Shown here piece after piece: positions 7,629 to 18,356 of a stretch of 64,000 nt of DNA. The notes under the pieces were generated by a model. The model was not told the DNA's origin and did no database searches. It saw only the letters and a list, made by a program, of their open reading frames with translations. Source of the stretch: Maritimibacter alkaliphilus (GTDB taxonomy: Bacteria > Pseudomonadota > Alphaproteobacteria > Rhodobacterales > Rhodobacteraceae); NCBI RefSeq assembly GCF_019801605.1, contig NZ_JAHVIT010000002.1, positions 124,001 to 188,000 of the forward strand, in the 5' to 3' direction. The position numbers and the translations under genes are program-made. Position 1 is the first letter of the stretch. Each line of letters begins with the position of its first letter.

Positions 7629-9074
7629 TCAGCCGTGATAGGCCGCAACGGTCTTGAGCGAGGTGAAGGCATAGAGCGCCTCGAACCCCTTCTCGCGCCC
7701 GTGGCCCGATTTGCCCGTGCCGCCAAAGGGCAGTTCCACGCCCCCCGCCGCGCCGTAATTGTTGATAAAGACCTGACCGGCGCGGATTGCCTTGGCCAGC
7801 CGCATCTGCCGCGCGCCGCTGTCGGTCCAGACCGAGGCGACGAGGCCATAGTCGGTGCCATTGGCAATCGCCACGGCCTCCTCCTCGCCCTCGAAGGGGA
7901 TCACCACCTGCACGGGGCCGAAGATCTCCTCCTGCGCCAGCCTGTGTGCCCCGGTCGCGCCCGCAAAGAGCGTCGGCGCGACGTAGTAGCCGCCGTCGGG
8001 CAGGTCGCCCAGCTTGGCCTGACCCGCCACCTCCAGGTCGGCACCGTGGCCCATGAAGCCCGAGACGATGCCCTTTTGCTTGGCCGAGATCAGCGGCCCC
8101 ACGTCGAGGTCATCCACCGCCCGGCCCACGCGCAACGCGTCATAGCGTTCGGCCATCCGGGCCACGACCTCGTCATAGCGCGACCGTTCCACGAGGATGC
8201 GCGACGAGGCCGAGCAGGTCTGCCCGCAGTTCTGGATGCCGGCGTTCACGAGGAAGGGCAGCGCCGCGTCGAGGTCCGCATCGGCAAAGACCACCTGCGG
8301 GGACTTGCCGCCCAGTTCCAGCGTTACCGGGATGACATTGTCGGCGGCGGCCTTCTGCACCGCGATGCCGGTGCCGACCGAGCCGGTGAAGGAGATGTGG
8401 TGGATGCCCGGATGGCCGGTCAGCGCCGCGCCTGCCTCGGCGCCCAGCCCCGGCACCACGTTCAGCGCGCCCGCCGGCAGCCCGGCCTGCAACGCCAGAT
8501 CGGCGAAGGCCAAGGCCGTCAGGCAGGCATCCTCCGCCGGTTTCAGCACGCAGGCGTTGCCGGTCGCCAGTGCCGCCCCGATGGAGCGCCCGATGATCTG
8601 CATCGGGTAGTTCCACGGCACGATATGGCCGGTCACCCCATGCGGCTCCCGCAGGGTATAGACGGTGTAGCCGTCAAGGAAAGGGATCGTCTGCCCGTGC
8701 AGCTTGTCCGCCGCCCCGCCGTAGAATTCGAGGTAGCGTGCCAGCGCCACCGCATCGGCACGGGCCTGTTTCAGGGGCTTGCCCACGTCCGCGGCCTCGA
8801 TGGCAGCCAGCACGTCGGCCTTCTCCAGCACCATCTGGCCCAGCTTCATCAGCAGGCGGCCACGCTCGAACGCGGGCGTCTGGCCCCATGCGCCGCGATG
8901 GGCGGCCTCTGCCGCTGCCACGGCGGCGTCGATGTCCTGCGCGGTGCCGCGGGCGATCGCGCCGATCTCGGCCCCGGTGGAGGGATCGTAAAGCGGCAGC
9001 GTGCCGCCACCGGCGGGGGCCGTCCACTCACCGCCGATCAGGCATTTCGCGGGGTCGAACCAGAGCTCTTTCAT
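7629..9074 (-). CDS. NAD-dependent aldehyde dehydrogenase family protein
   Basis: 481-residue aldehyde dehydrogenase oxidising an aldehyde to its acid in the cytoplasm. Visible are PWNYP with Asn154, Lys178 in VLKPAE, FTGSVGTG (229-236), the general base Glu253 in TLELGGKSP and the nucleophile Cys287 in NCGQTCSASSR. The residue before the GQTC motif is another cysteine (Cys283), a common variant. It lies 19 bases after the ABC ATPase and 12 before the SDR gene in one operon. Relatives include betaine-aldehyde and gamma-glutamyl-aminobutyraldehyde dehydrogenases; the specific substrate is not evident. Confidence 0.92.
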   Translation of the reverse strand: MKELWFDPAKCLIGGEWTAPAGGGTLPLYDPSTGAEIGAIARGTAQDIDAAVAAAEAAHRGAWGQTPAFERGRLLMKLGQMVLEKADVLAAIEAADVGKPLKQARADAVALARYLEFYGGAADKLHGQTIPFLDGYTVYTLREPHGVTGHIVPWNYPMQIIGRSIGAALATGNACVLKPAEDACLTALAFADLALQAGLPAGALNVVPGLGAEAGAALTGHPGIHHISFTGSVGTGIAVQKAAADNVIPVTLELGGKSPQVVFADADLDAALPFLVNAGIQNCGQTCSASSRILVERSRYDEVVARMAERYDALRVGRAVDDLDVGPLISAKQKGIVSGFMGHGADLEVAGQAKLGDLPDGGYYVAPTLFAGATGAHRLAQEEIFGPVQVVIPFEGEEEAVAIANGTDYGLVASVWTDSGARQMRLAKAIRAGQVFINNYGAAGGVELPFGGTGKSGHGREKGFEALYAFTSLKTVAAYHG

Positions 9075-9093
9075 GGGGTCTTCCTTGAAGTGA

Positions 9094-10680
9094 TCAGGCC
9101 TCTTCCGGCAGCCGGGGGGCCGCGGCGATCAGGGCCTTGGTATAGTCATGTTGCGGCGCATCGAAGACCTGCGCCGTGGGGCCGCGCTCGACGAACTCAC
9201 CGGATTTCATCACCAGCACCCGGTCGGTGATGGCCCGCACGACACTGAGGTCGTGGGAGATGAAGAGATAGGTCAGCCCGAACCGCTTGGAGAGGTCGGC
9301 CAGCAGGTCGAGGATCTGCGCACGCACCTGCACATCCAGAGCCGAAACCGCCTCGTCGAGAATGATCAGGTCGGGCTTGATGATCAGCGCCCGCGCGATG
9401 GCGATCCGCTGCCGCTGCCCGCCCGAGAACTCATGGATGTACTTGTGCTGGTCCTCCGGCGACAGCCCGACCGACGTCAGCGCCTCGGCAATCGCCGCCG
9501 CGCGCGCCGCCCCGGTGGGCGGCTTGTCGAGCAGGTGGAAGGGTTCGGTCACGAGGCGCGCAACCTTGTGGCGCGGGTTGAAGCTGCCGTAGGGGTCCTG
9601 AAAGACGACCTGCATCCGGCGGCGCACCGCGCGGTTGACCTGCGTGCCGGTAAAGACCGGCTGCCCGTCAAAGAGGATCTCGCCACCCTGCACCTGCTCC
9701 AGACCCAGAATGGCCCGTGTCAAGGTCGATTTTCCGCAGCCCGACTCGCCCACGAGGCCAAGGCTCTCTCCCCGTTTCAGATCGAAGGACACGCCCTTCA
9801 CCGCCTGCACCTGCGCCGGCGCGCCGAAGAGCGTCTTGCGCGGCAGCGAATACGCACGGACCACGTTGCGCACGGTCAGCAGGGGCTGTTCCGTCGTGCC
9901 GTCCTCGCGGTCGGGCGCATGGGTGGAGGCGGCCAGCAGCGCCTTGGAATAGGGATGCTGCATCGTCTCGAAAAGCGTCGCGGCGGGCCCGGTTTCCACC
10001 ACGCGGCCCTTTTGCATGATCACGATGTCATCGGCCATGTCCGCCACCACGGCGAGGTCATGGGTGATCATCAGCATCCCCATGCCGTCCTCGCGCACCA
10101 GCCGCGTCAACAGGGCAAGGATCTGCGCCTGCGTGGTCACGTCCAGCGCCGTCGTCGGCTCATCCGCGATCAACAGCTTGGGCCGCAGGGCGATGGCCAT
10201 GGCGATCACCACGCGCTGCCGCTGCCCGCCCGACAGTTCGTAAGGATACCGGCTGAGCGGGAAGCGGTCCGCGGGCAGTTCGACCCGGTTCAGGGCCTCG
10301 CGCGCCCGGGCCATCGCCTCGGATTTCGAGACCTTCTCGTGGATCAGGATCGTCTCGGCCACCTGCTCGCCGATGGTGCGGATGGGGTTCAGCGCCGTCA
10401 TAGGCTCCTGGAACACCATGCCCACCTCGTTGCCGCGCAGGCGGCACAGCTGCGCCTCGCTCAGGCTCAGCATGTCGTGGCCGTTGAGCGTGACCTGCCC
10501 GCGCGCCTGCGCGCCTTCGGGCAGCAGTTGCAGCACGGTGAAGGCGGTCATCGACTTGCCCGAGCCGCTTTCCCCGATCACGCCGACGATCTGGCCGGGC
10601 GCCACGGAGAGCGACACGTCGCGCAGGATCGGCGCACCGTGAATGTCGAGGTCGAGGTTGGAGATCTCCAGCAGGCTCAT
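9094..10680 (-). CDS. Peptide/nickel-type ABC transporter, fused double ATPase (DppD-DppF type)
   Basis: Two ABC domains in one 528-residue chain, powering the permeases encoded just upstream. The first has Walker A GESGSGKS (36-43), then [10 protein letters not shown] and [12 protein letters not shown] with [12 protein letters not shown]. The second has [32 protein letters not shown] and [12 protein letters not shown], where Ala replaces the usual Pro after DE. The linker lacks the cysteine-rich oligopeptide-transporter segment present in the homologous fusion at 42375-44192. The start overlaps the permease stop by one base (TGATG). Confidence 0.93.
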   Translation of the reverse strand: MSLLEISNLDLDIHGAPILRDVSLSVAPGQIVGVIGESGSGKSMTAFTVLQLLPEGAQARGQVTLNGHDMLSLSEAQLCRLRGNEVGMVFQEPMTALNPIRTIGEQVAETILIHEKVSKSEAMARAREALNRVELPADRFPLSRYPYELSGGQRQRVVIAMAIALRPKLLIADEPTTALDVTTQAQILALLTRLVREDGMGMLMITHDLAVVADMADDIVIMQKGRVVETGPAATLFETMQHPYSKALLAASTHAPDREDGTTEQPLLTVRNVVRAYSLPRKTLFGAPAQVQAVKGVSFDLKRGESLGLVGESGCGKSTLTRAILGLEQVQGGEILFDGQPVFTGTQVNRAVRRRMQVVFQDPYGSFNPRHKVARLVTEPFHLLDKPPTGAARAAAIAEALTSVGLSPEDQHKYIHEFSGGQRQRIAIARALIIKPDLIILDEAVSALDVQVRAQILDLLADLSKRFGLTYLFISHDLSVVRAITDRVLVMKSGEFVERGPTAQVFDAPQHDYTKALIAAAPRLPEEA

Positions 10681-11533
10681 CAGCGTCCCCGCCGCAGTTT
10701 AGGGTCGAACATATCGCGCAGACCGTCACCCATGAGGTTCAGGCCCAGCACCGTCAGCAGGATCGCGAGACCCGGAAAAAGCGCCATATGCGGGGCGAAG
10801 GAAATCATCGTCTGGCTCTCGGCCAGCATCCGGCCCCAGGACGGGATCGGCGGCTGTGCGCCAAGACCGACGTAGGACAGGCCCGCCTCGGCCAGAATGC
10901 CCAGCGAGAACTGGATCGTGCCCTGCACGATCAGCAGGTTCGCCACGTTCGGCAGGATATGCTCGAACGAGATCCGCGCCGATCCCTTGCCCGCGACCCG
11001 CGCCGCAAGGATGAAATCCCGCTGCCACAGGGCCAGCGCGCCCGAGCGTGTCAGGCGGGCGAACACGGGGATGTTGAAGATCCCGATGGCGATTATCGCA
11101 TTGACGGCGGAGGGGCCGAAAATGGCCGTGATCATGATGGCGATCAGCAACGAGGGGAAGGCGAAGACAAGGTCATTGCCGCGCATGATCACCTCGTCCA
11201 GCAGGGTGCCCTTGCGCGCCGCGGCCCAGAGGCCGAGGGGCACGCCGAAGAGCATCCCGATCCCCACCGCGACGATGGCCACGGCGATGGAGGTGCGCGC
11301 CCCCACCATGATCATCGACAGGATATCGCGCCCGAAGTGATCGGTGCCGAAGGGATGCGCGGCCGAGGGCGGCTTGATCTTGTTGGCGATGTCCACGCCG
11401 TCCACGGGATAGGGCACCCAGAGGAAGGAGATCAGCGCTGCGGCGGCAAAGACGACAGTCAGCGCGCCGCCGATCAGCAGGTTGCGGTTGCGCAGCATCT
11501 GCGCGCCGAGGCTGCGTTCTGTCACGGCGGTGC

Positions 11534-11537
<4 letters not shown>
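10680..11537 (-). CDS. Peptide/nickel-type ABC transporter permease (DppC type)
   Basis: 285-residue inner-membrane permease. After an N-terminal hydrophobic helix it carries HPFGTDHFGRDILSMIMVGARTS, the DppC/OppC hallmark, and the EAA-type coupling loop AARVAGKGSARISFEHILPN near residue 180. It ends LGLNLMGDGLRDMFDPKLRR, the canonical C-terminus of this family. It shares four bases with the DppB-type gene (ATGA at 11534-11537) and one base with the ATPase gene, so the three are translationally coupled. Confidence 0.93.
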
Positions 11538-12481
<944 letters not shown>

Positions 12482-12529
12482 ACGGGTCGGACAGGTCTTC
12501 TTCTGAGGGGCGGGTCAGGGACCCTTTGA

Positions 12530-12573
12530 GAGAGAAAAGGATCCGCCGGGGGTGGGGGCCCGCGCGGCGGATC
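12530..12573 (-). terminator. Hairpin terminator between binding protein and permeases
   Basis: GATCCGCCG and CGGCGGATC (12540-12548 and 12565-12573) pair. On the minus strand the stem is followed by CTTTTCTCTC. It lies between the solute-binding-protein gene and dppB, an arrangement also seen in the liv operon at 5447-5478. A second perfect hairpin (TGCGGCCCC/GGGGCCGCA, 12646-12665) sits closer to the binding-protein stop. Confidence 0.7.
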
Positions 12574-12719
12574 AGTCGGGGTTCAGTTGCAGCCTTGGCG
12601 GGCCGCTTTGATCACGTGCAGCCCCGAGGAACTGCGGGAATTGCTTGCGGCCCCGAGGGGCCGCAGGGGACGGCCGGCCCGGGACCGATGCCCAAGGCGT
12701 GACCGGCCCCGGGACCGCG

Positions 12720-14204
12720 TCAGTTCGCCCAGTGCACAGCGGTCAGGTCCACCGCCGGGGTCGGCATGTTCACCCAGAGCCCCTCGACCTCGGTCTTGGC
12801 AACGGTCAGCAGGGCCATCTGGAACAGGAAGCCCGCGACGTAGTCCTCGGCCAGCATGGTCTGCGCCTGCTTGAAGAGCTCGGAGCGCTGCGCCGGGTCC
12901 GCGGTGACGGAAAGCTCCTCGATCACGGCTTGGAAGTCGGCGTTGTCGTACTGGGTGTAGTAGTCGGGGTTGGCGAGGCTGCCGATATCCATCGGCTCCA
13001 CGTGGCTGACGATGGTCATCCCGTAGTCCTTGCCGCGGAAGGTGGTTTCCAGCCACTGCGCCCACTCGACGTTCTCGATCTGGGCCTCGATGCCGACCTG
13101 CCGCAGCTGGGCCGCGATGATCTCGCCCCCGCGCCGGGCATAGGACGGCGGCGGCAGGGTCATCTTGAGCCGGACCGGCAGGGTGACGCCCGCCTCTTCC
13201 AGCAGCGCCTTGGATTTTTCGGGGTCATAGTCCGACAGGCCCGTCAGATCGACGTAATCGGGGTTGTGTGGCGGGAAGAAGCTGCCGATCGGGGTGCCGT
13301 AGCCGAACATGGCACCGTCGATGATCTCCTGCCGGTTGATGGCATGGGCGACGGCCTCGCGGACGCGGACATCGTCCAGCGGCGGCAGCTTGTTGTTCAT
13401 GGCGAGGATCGTCTCGCCCTCGGTCGACCCGGCGAGGACCTTGAAGCGCGGGTCCATGTCGAACTGCGGCAGGTTCTCGGGCGCGGGGAAGGAATAGAAG
13501 ACATCCACGTCCTCGGCCATGACGGCGGCGAAGGCTGCGGTCGGGTCCGAGATGAACTTGAAGGTCGCCTCGTCCAGAACGGCCGGGGTGCCCCAGTAGT
13601 CCGGGTTCTTCACCAGTTCGATCCGGTCCCCCTGCACCCAGTCCGCGAACTTGAAGGCGCCGGTGCCGTTCGGCGTGGTCTGCAGCGTGTCGGCGCTTTC
13701 CGGCGCCACGATCACCGCATCGCCCCAGGCCATGTTGAAGAGGAAGCTGCCGGTCGGCTTGGAGAGCGTCACCACAACGGTCAGCGGATCGGTGACCTCG
13801 ACCGTGTCGATGGCGGCAAAGAGCCCCTTCTGCGCGTTGGTGCTGTCCTCGGCGCGGGCCCGGTCGAGGCTGAACTTCACGTCCTCCGCATCGAAGGCAG
13901 AGCCGTCGTGGAAGGTCACCCCCTCGGCGAGGTGGAAGGTATAGGTCAGCCCGTCCTCCGAGATGTCCCACGAGCGGGCAAGGCCCGGCACGACGGAGCC
14001 ATCGGAGGCAAAGCGGGTCAGCCCCTCGTAGACGTTGGAGTAGAGCACGCTGTCGATGGCGGCCGCGGCCGCGCTCGTGGGATCGAGGTGCGGCGGCTCC
14101 AGCTGCATCGCCACGGTCAGACTGCCATCGGCCTGCGCGGCGCTCACGGCACCGGCGAGGGCCAGCGCGCTCACCAGACCGGTGCGGAAAGGTTTGAACA
14201 TCAT
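12720..14204 (-). CDS. Solute-binding protein of a peptide/nickel-type ABC transporter (SBP family 5)
   Basis: Exported periplasmic receptor of 494 residues. The signal is MMFKPFRTGLVSALALAGAVSAAQA, followed by DGSLTVAMQLEPPHLDPTSA. Family-5 features are the PGLARSWDISEDGLTYTFHLAEGVTFHDGS region, SFFPPHNPDYVD and DYYTQYDNADFQ near residue 410. The start chosen is the first of two adjacent ATG codons, behind GGGAG. It heads the operon of permeases, double ATPase, aldehyde dehydrogenase and SDR. Family-5 proteins bind peptides, opines, nickel chelates, glycosides and others; the linked dehydrogenases argue for a carbon source with an oxidisable alcohol or amine-derived aldehyde. Confidence 0.92.
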   Translation of the reverse strand: MMFKPFRTGLVSALALAGAVSAAQADGSLTVAMQLEPPHLDPTSAAAAAIDSVLYSNVYEGLTRFASDGSVVPGLARSWDISEDGLTYTFHLAEGVTFHDGSAFDAEDVKFSLDRARAEDSTNAQKGLFAAIDTVEVTDPLTVVVTLSKPTGSFLFNMAWGDAVIVAPESADTLQTTPNGTGAFKFADWVQGDRIELVKNPDYWGTPAVLDEATFKFISDPTAAFAAVMAEDVDVFYSFPAPENLPQFDMDPRFKVLAGSTEGETILAMNNKLPPLDDVRVREAVAHAINRQEIIDGAMFGYGTPIGSFFPPHNPDYVDLTGLSDYDPEKSKALLEEAGVTLPVRLKMTLPPPSYARRGGEIIAAQLRQVGIEAQIENVEWAQWLETTFRGKDYGMTIVSHVEPMDIGSLANPDYYTQYDNADFQAVIEELSVTADPAQRSELFKQAQTMLAEDYVAGFLFQMALLTVAKTEVEGLWVNMPTPAVDLTAVHWAN

Positions 14205-14608
14205 CGGGTTACTCCCTGTTGTCTCCATGCGACCCTTGTAGACGGGCCGTCAGGTGTTGTCGCCGCGCGCGTGGGGCAGAGTGGCGATGCTCCTTTCCGC
14301 GCGGATTCCATCCTGTCGTCGATGCCGACATATTTCCCCGGTTCTCCGGACAGATCCAGCACCCCCGAAGGGCCGTCCCCCTGAACCTTTCCTGATCCCC
14401 TCCCCGGCCTGCGCCGCGGCGGTCTTCGCAGCGCCCCTGCCCGGGGAAGCGGCATCCTCCTCATGCCGCCTCCCCCGCGTCATGGGCACATCCTTGCGCC
14501 CGGCCACCCTCGGGCGGCGTTTTCGGTCTGGCGCAAGATGCTGAGCGCAAGCTACGGTATCAATACCGTAGTTTCACGGTACAGTTCACACAACCCGGAG
14601 CAGAGGCC
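14205..14608. other. Divergent control region, 404 bases without a gene
   Basis: The stretch lies between the binding-protein gene (leftwards) and the PAS-LuxR regulator (rightwards). No convincing open frame was seen. It contains a perfect inverted repeat at 14552-14571 with a third half-site to 14582, and otherwise GC-rich sequence. Confidence 0.7.
14552..14582. promoter_or_regulatory. Inverted repeat with third half-site, likely LuxR-type operator
   Basis: CTACGGTA, TCAA, TACCGTAG is a perfect 8-bp inverted repeat with a 4-base spacer (14552-14571). A further ACGGTA follows at 14576-14581, exactly 22 bases (about two helical turns) after the first ACGGTA. The cluster ends 26 bases before the PAS-LuxR start codon. 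This fits autoregulation and control of the divergent transport operon, which is inference. Confidence 0.6.
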
Positions 14609-15157
14609 ATGATCCCCGAAGATTTCGCCGAGGCCGCCTTCGACATGGCGCCGGTGGGCATCGTGCTGGCCCAGCACCGGATCATCCGGGCCTGCAACCT
14701 GACCTTCGCCAGCATGATCGGCGTGGACCGGACGGCGCTTCTGGGACGCAGCTTCCGGGTGCTCTACGAGGATGACGCGGAATTCGCCCGGCTGCGCGAC
14801 GTGGGGCTTGCGGCGCTGCGCGGCGGCGGGTCCTACACCGACCAGCGGATCCTGCGCCGCACCGACGGCAGCCGCTTCTGGTGCCGCTTCCGGGCCCGGA
14901 CGTTGGCCCCCGACGATCCCCTGTCGCGCATCGTCATGACCTATGCGCCCCTCGGCGACGCCCGACCGGGGCCGGAGCTGACACCGCGCGAACGCGACGT
15001 GATCTCAGGCCTCAGCCGAGGCAGCACCTCGAAGCAGATCGCCCGCGACCTCGGCCTGTCGCCCCGCACGGTGGAGGACGTCCGGGCCCGCCTGCTACGC
15101 AAGTTCAAGGTCCGCAACGCGGCAGAGCTTCTGGCCCGGTTGACGGGTCCCGGTTAA
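14609..15157 (+). CDS. PAS domain LuxR-family transcriptional regulator
   Basis: 182-residue cytoplasmic regulator. Residues 5-115 form a PAS domain (FDMAPVGIVLAQHRIIRACN, then GRSFRVLYED and RRTDGSRFWCRFRAR). Residues 122-180 form a LuxR/GerE HTH (LTPRERDVISGLSRGSTSKQ, then LGLSPRTVEDVRARLLRKFK). It has no receiver domain, so it probably senses a small molecule directly. It diverges from the binding-protein gene of the ABC/ALDH/SDR operon and is preceded by a symmetrical operator-like repeat, making it the likely regulator of that operon. The ribosome binding site is GGAG, about 10 bases before the ATG. Confidence 0.88.
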   Translation: MIPEDFAEAAFDMAPVGIVLAQHRIIRACNLTFASMIGVDRTALLGRSFRVLYEDDAEFARLRDVGLAALRGGGSYTDQRILRRTDGSRFWCRFRARTLAPDDPLSRIVMTYAPLGDARPGPELTPRERDVISGLSRGSTSKQIARDLGLSPRTVEDVRARLLRKFKVRNAAELLARLTGPG

Positions 15158-15341
15158 CCATTTCTGCCAGTCGATGAGCCGCAAAGCGCCCATGGCCTTG
15201 CACCTATGGTCACCCCCGGTGTTAACTGGTAGCCCTGAACATCGTGTTCTTATCAGTGCTCTTTACGGCCCGCCGGTTTTCGGTCTGGTGCCCCGGTTTC
15301 CCACCATGGCCAAAGGCCCAGTTCCACTCGAAAGTCCCGGG

Positions 15342-16454
15342 ATGAAAGCGCAACCGCATCCACAACAAGCCGCACGCCTGCGTGTCTTGCAGTCCTACGG
15401 GATCCTCGACACGCCGCCCGAGGGCGCCTTCGACGAGGTCGTCACCCTCGTGGCCGAGATCTGTGAGTGCCCCGTGGTCCTGATCTCGCTGGTCGAGGAG
15501 CACCGCCAGTGGTTCAAGGCCCGCGTCGGCATGAGCGCCAGCGAGACCGACATGGAGCGGTCGATCTGCGCCCATGCGATCCTCGACGGTGATTTCCTCG
15601 AGATCAACGACACGCTGTCCGACCTGCGCACGGCGGATAACCCCCTGTGCATCAAGGACGATTCCATGCGCTTCTACGCGGGCGCCGTGCTGAAGAGCGA
15701 CGAGGGCCTGCCGATCGGCACGCTCTGCATCCTTGACCGCAAGCCCCGCGTCCTGACCGATATGCAGCGGCGCACCATGCGGGTGATGGCCGATCAGGTG
15801 ATGGCGCAGCTCAACCTGCGACGGGCGCTCAACACGGCTGACGTGCTGCGGCGCGAGGTCGATCACCGGGTGAAGAACTCGCTCCAGTCGGTGACGGCGA
15901 TCATGCGGATGCAGTCGCGTCACACGCTGGAAGAGACCGTGCGAGAGGCGCTCGATACCGCGCGTATCCGGATCGAGACCGTGGCCGCGCTGCACGAACA
16001 ACTCTACCTGACCGAATCCGGCGCGCAGATCGACGTGGCCCGCTTTGCCGAGAATGTCTGCATCCTGCTGGGCCGCTCCGCCCCCGAGACGGTGACGATT
16101 CGCGCCAGTTGCGACCCGCTATGGGCGGGTTCCCGCAAGGCGGCCTCGATCGGGACGATCCTGAACGAATTCGGCACCAACGCGATCAAGCACGCCTTCC
16201 CCGACAACCGCCCCGGCGTGGTCAGTTTCGAGCTCCGCTCGCTCGGCGGCGGTATGGCTCAGCTGAGCTGTTCCGACGATGGCGTGGGGATGCCGGAGGG
16301 CGCCGACGACGGGCAGGGGCTGGGGCTGAAGGTGCTGCGCGCCTCGGCCCAGCAACTCGGTGGCGACCCGGTGCTGGAGACCGGCCCCGCGGGCACCCGC
16401 GTCAGCGTGGTCTTCCCCGTCAGTGACGAGCCCATGGAAAAGGCCGCCCAGTAA
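15342..16454 (+). CDS. GAF-domain sensor histidine kinase (HisKA_2 type)
   Basis: 370-residue soluble kinase. An N-terminal GAF domain (about 10-160) starts with the typical RLRVLQSYGILDTPPEGAFD. The phospho-acceptor box is EVDHRVKNSLQSV with His175, the N box is ILNEFGTNAIKHAF (Asn275, Asn280), and the G boxes are DDGVGMP and GQGLGLKV (324-329). The box layout is that of HisKA_2 kinases, which often feed the alphaproteobacterial general stress response. No response regulator is adjacent. An in-frame ATG at 15306 and earlier codons exist, but the chosen start gives the standard GAF N-terminus. Confidence 0.87.
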   Translation: MKAQPHPQQAARLRVLQSYGILDTPPEGAFDEVVTLVAEICECPVVLISLVEEHRQWFKARVGMSASETDMERSICAHAILDGDFLEINDTLSDLRTADNPLCIKDDSMRFYAGAVLKSDEGLPIGTLCILDRKPRVLTDMQRRTMRVMADQVMAQLNLRRALNTADVLRREVDHRVKNSLQSVTAIMRMQSRHTLEETVREALDTARIRIETVAALHEQLYLTESGAQIDVARFAENVCILLGRSAPETVTIRASCDPLWAGSRKAASIGTILNEFGTNAIKHAFPDNRPGVVSFELRSLGGGMAQLSCSDDGVGMPEGADDGQGLGLKVLRASAQQLGGDPVLETGPAGTRVSVVFPVSDEPMEKAAQ

Positions 16455-16463
16455 GGCGGCCTT
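16436..16463 (-). terminator. Terminator of rpe, overlapping the end of the kinase gene
   Basis: AAGGCCGCC and GGCGGCCTT (16440-16448 and 16455-16463) form a 9-bp perfect stem with a 6-base loop. Read on the minus strand it is followed by TTTT-type sequence and would stop transcription from rpe. The left arm and loop lie within the last codons and the stop of the kinase gene. Confidence 0.75.
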
Positions 16464-16497
16464 CCGAAAACTCCTGGCGAAAACTCTTGGCGAACGC

Positions 16498-17187
16498 TCA
16501 GACCAGCGTGTCGCAGGCGGTGCGGATCGCGCGGATGTTCTCGCCGTAGGGCGCGGGGTCCTTGACGCTGCCGCCCTTGAAGACGGCCGAGCCCGCGACC
16601 AGCACATCGGCGCCTGCGGCCCGCATCAGCGGCGCGGTCTGGGGCGTGATGCCGCCGTCGATCTCGATATGGATCGGACGGTCGCCGATCATGGCGCGCA
16701 GGCGGCGCACCTTCTCGACCTGGCTTTCGATGAATTTCTGCCCGCCGAAGCCGGGGTTCACCGTCATCACGCAGATCAGATCCACCATGTCGAGGAGGTA
16801 ATCCACCGTCTCGGCGGGCGTGCCCGGGTTCAGCGCGACACCGGCCTTGCAGCCTGCGGCGCGGATCGCCTGCAGCGTGCGGTGGATGTGGGGGCCGGCC
16901 TCCACGTGGGCGGTGATCACGTCGGCGCCCGCATCGGCGAAAGCGTCGATATAGGGATCGACCGGCGCGATCATCAGGTGGACGTCCATGACGGTCTTGA
17001 TGTGCGGCCGGATCGCCTTCACCAGCGGCGGGCCGAAGGTGAGGTTGGGGACGAAATGCCCATCCATCACGTCGACATGGATCCAGTCGGCCCCCTGCGC
17101 CTCGACGGCCTCGATCTCCTGACCGAAGTTGGCGAAGTCGGCGGACAGGATCGACGGGGCGATCTTGAGCGTGCGGGAAAAGGTCAT
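16498..17187 (-). CDS. rpe: Ribulose-phosphate 3-epimerase
   Basis: Interconverts ribulose 5-phosphate and xylulose 5-phosphate in the pentose phosphate or Calvin cycle; cytoplasmic TIM barrel of 229 residues. It shows [28 protein letters not shown] with the metal-binding His and catalytic Asp, [20 protein letters not shown] and IEIDGGI with the second catalytic Asp, then VAGSAVF. A GGAGGG ribosome binding site precedes the ATG at 17187, which rules out a longer start at 17247. It lies 94 bases after fbp on the same strand, consistent with a sugar-phosphate operon. Confidence 0.96.
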   Translation of the reverse strand: MTFSRTLKIAPSILSADFANFGQEIEAVEAQGADWIHVDVMDGHFVPNLTFGPPLVKAIRPHIKTVMDVHLMIAPVDPYIDAFADAGADVITAHVEAGPHIHRTLQAIRAAGCKAGVALNPGTPAETVDYLLDMVDLICVMTVNPGFGGQKFIESQVEKVRRLRAMIGDRPIHIEIDGGITPQTAPLMRAAGADVLVAGSAVFKGGSVKDPAPYGENIRAIRTACDTLV

Positions 17188-17281
17188 CTGAACCCTCCGT
17201 GACCATATGAGGTAGCGTTGGGCCCCATATAAGAGGCCCTCCGCCATAAGCGAAGGGCCAATCTCGGAACCGTGCGGCAGG

Positions 17282-18223
17282 TCAGCCGTGCAGGCGGGCG
17301 ATCTCGTCGACTTCCTCGGCCGAGCCGAAGACCAGCGGGCGTCGCTCGTGCAGCTCGCCGGCCTGAAGCGAGAGGATCGGCGACTTCCCGTCGGTGGCCT
17401 TGCCGCCGGCCTGTTCGATCAGGAAGGCCATGGGCGCGACCTCGTAGACCATCCGCAGGCGGCCCATGTCGTATTTCGGGCGCGCGTCGCCGGGGTAGAG
17501 GAAGGCGCCGCCGCGCGACAGGATGCGGTGGGTTTCCGCCACCAGCGAGCCGACCCAGCGCATATTGAAGTTCTTGCCACGCGGGCCGGTTTCCCCCGCT
17601 TCGCAGGTCTCGATGTAGGCCTTCACCGGCGCGAACCAGTGACGGCGGTTGGAGGCGTTGATCGAGAATTCCTTTGTCGCCACCGGGATCGTCATCTTGT
17701 CGGAGACGAGGGTGAACTCCCCCTTCGCCGGGTCGAGGACGAACATCAGCGTGCCCGCGCCGAAGGTGATCATCAGGCCGGTCTGGGGGCCGTAGACGAT
17801 GTAGCCCGCGGCGATCTGCTCCGACGCCGGGCGCAGGAAGCTCTCGTTCGCGCCCCCTGCGGCCTCGAAGATCGAGAAGATCGTGCCGATCGAGACGTTC
17901 ACGTCGATGTTGGAGGAGCCGTCGAGCGGATCGATGGCCAGGGCGTAGCGGCCGCCCTCGTCGAGCGTCAGCACCGTCTCCTGCTCTTCAGAGGCGTAGT
18001 ATTTCACGCCCGCCGGTTTCAGCGCGGTCTCGAACATCTCGTCCGCCAGCACGTCCAGCGCCTTCTGCTGGTCCCCGTCCGAGTTCTCGCCGACGCCCGC
18101 GCCGAGGCTCTGGCCGAGCGGGCCGCGCGCGATGACGGCGGCAAGGTCGATGCCCGTGGCGCAGAGCGCCTCGATCACCGGGGCGAGGTCGGACGGCAGA
18201 TGCTTGGGGTCGATGGCGGGCAT
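17282..18223 (-). CDS. fbp: Class I fructose-1,6-bisphosphatase
   Basis: Hydrolyses fructose 1,6-bisphosphate to fructose 6-phosphate for gluconeogenesis or the Calvin cycle; 313 residues. The class I metal-site motif is plain in [19 protein letters not shown] near residue 115, with SEEQETV upstream. The C-terminal motif is GGAFLYPGD followed by [20 protein letters not shown] longer reading to 18445 lacks family similarity; the ATG at 18223 follows GGAGCG. It pairs with rpe downstream. No RuBisCO or other cbb gene is present in the window, so a gluconeogenic role is as likely. Confidence 0.95.
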   Translation of the reverse strand: MPAIDPKHLPSDLAPVIEALCATGIDLAAVIARGPLGQSLGAGVGENSDGDQQKALDVLADEMFETALKPAGVKYYASEEQETVLTLDEGGRYALAIDPLDGSSNIDVNVSIGTIFSIFEAAGGANESFLRPASEQIAAGYIVYGPQTGLMITFGAGTLMFVLDPAKGEFTLVSDKMTIPVATKEFSINASNRRHWFAPVKAYIETCEAGETGPRGKNFNMRWVGSLVAETHRILSRGGAFLYPGDARPKYDMGRLRMVYEVAPMAFLIEQAGGKATDGKSPILSLQAGELHERRPLVFGSAEEVDEIARLHG

Positions 18224-18356
18224 GATACGCTCCGTGCTGAAAAGGGTTACCGGGGTTATTCCATATCTCGGCGGGGTCCCCAATGGGTTTTCGACCTGCG
18301 CCGCAGGCTTCGGCGGAGGGAGGGGGGCTGTCTGCCCCCCGGCGCGTCCCGCGCCG

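Noticed and set aside
17188-17281. Terminator between fbp and rpe
   Set aside because: A short GCCCT/AGGGC pairing exists, but the loop is long and no T-run follows, so co-transcription of fbp and rpe remains likely.
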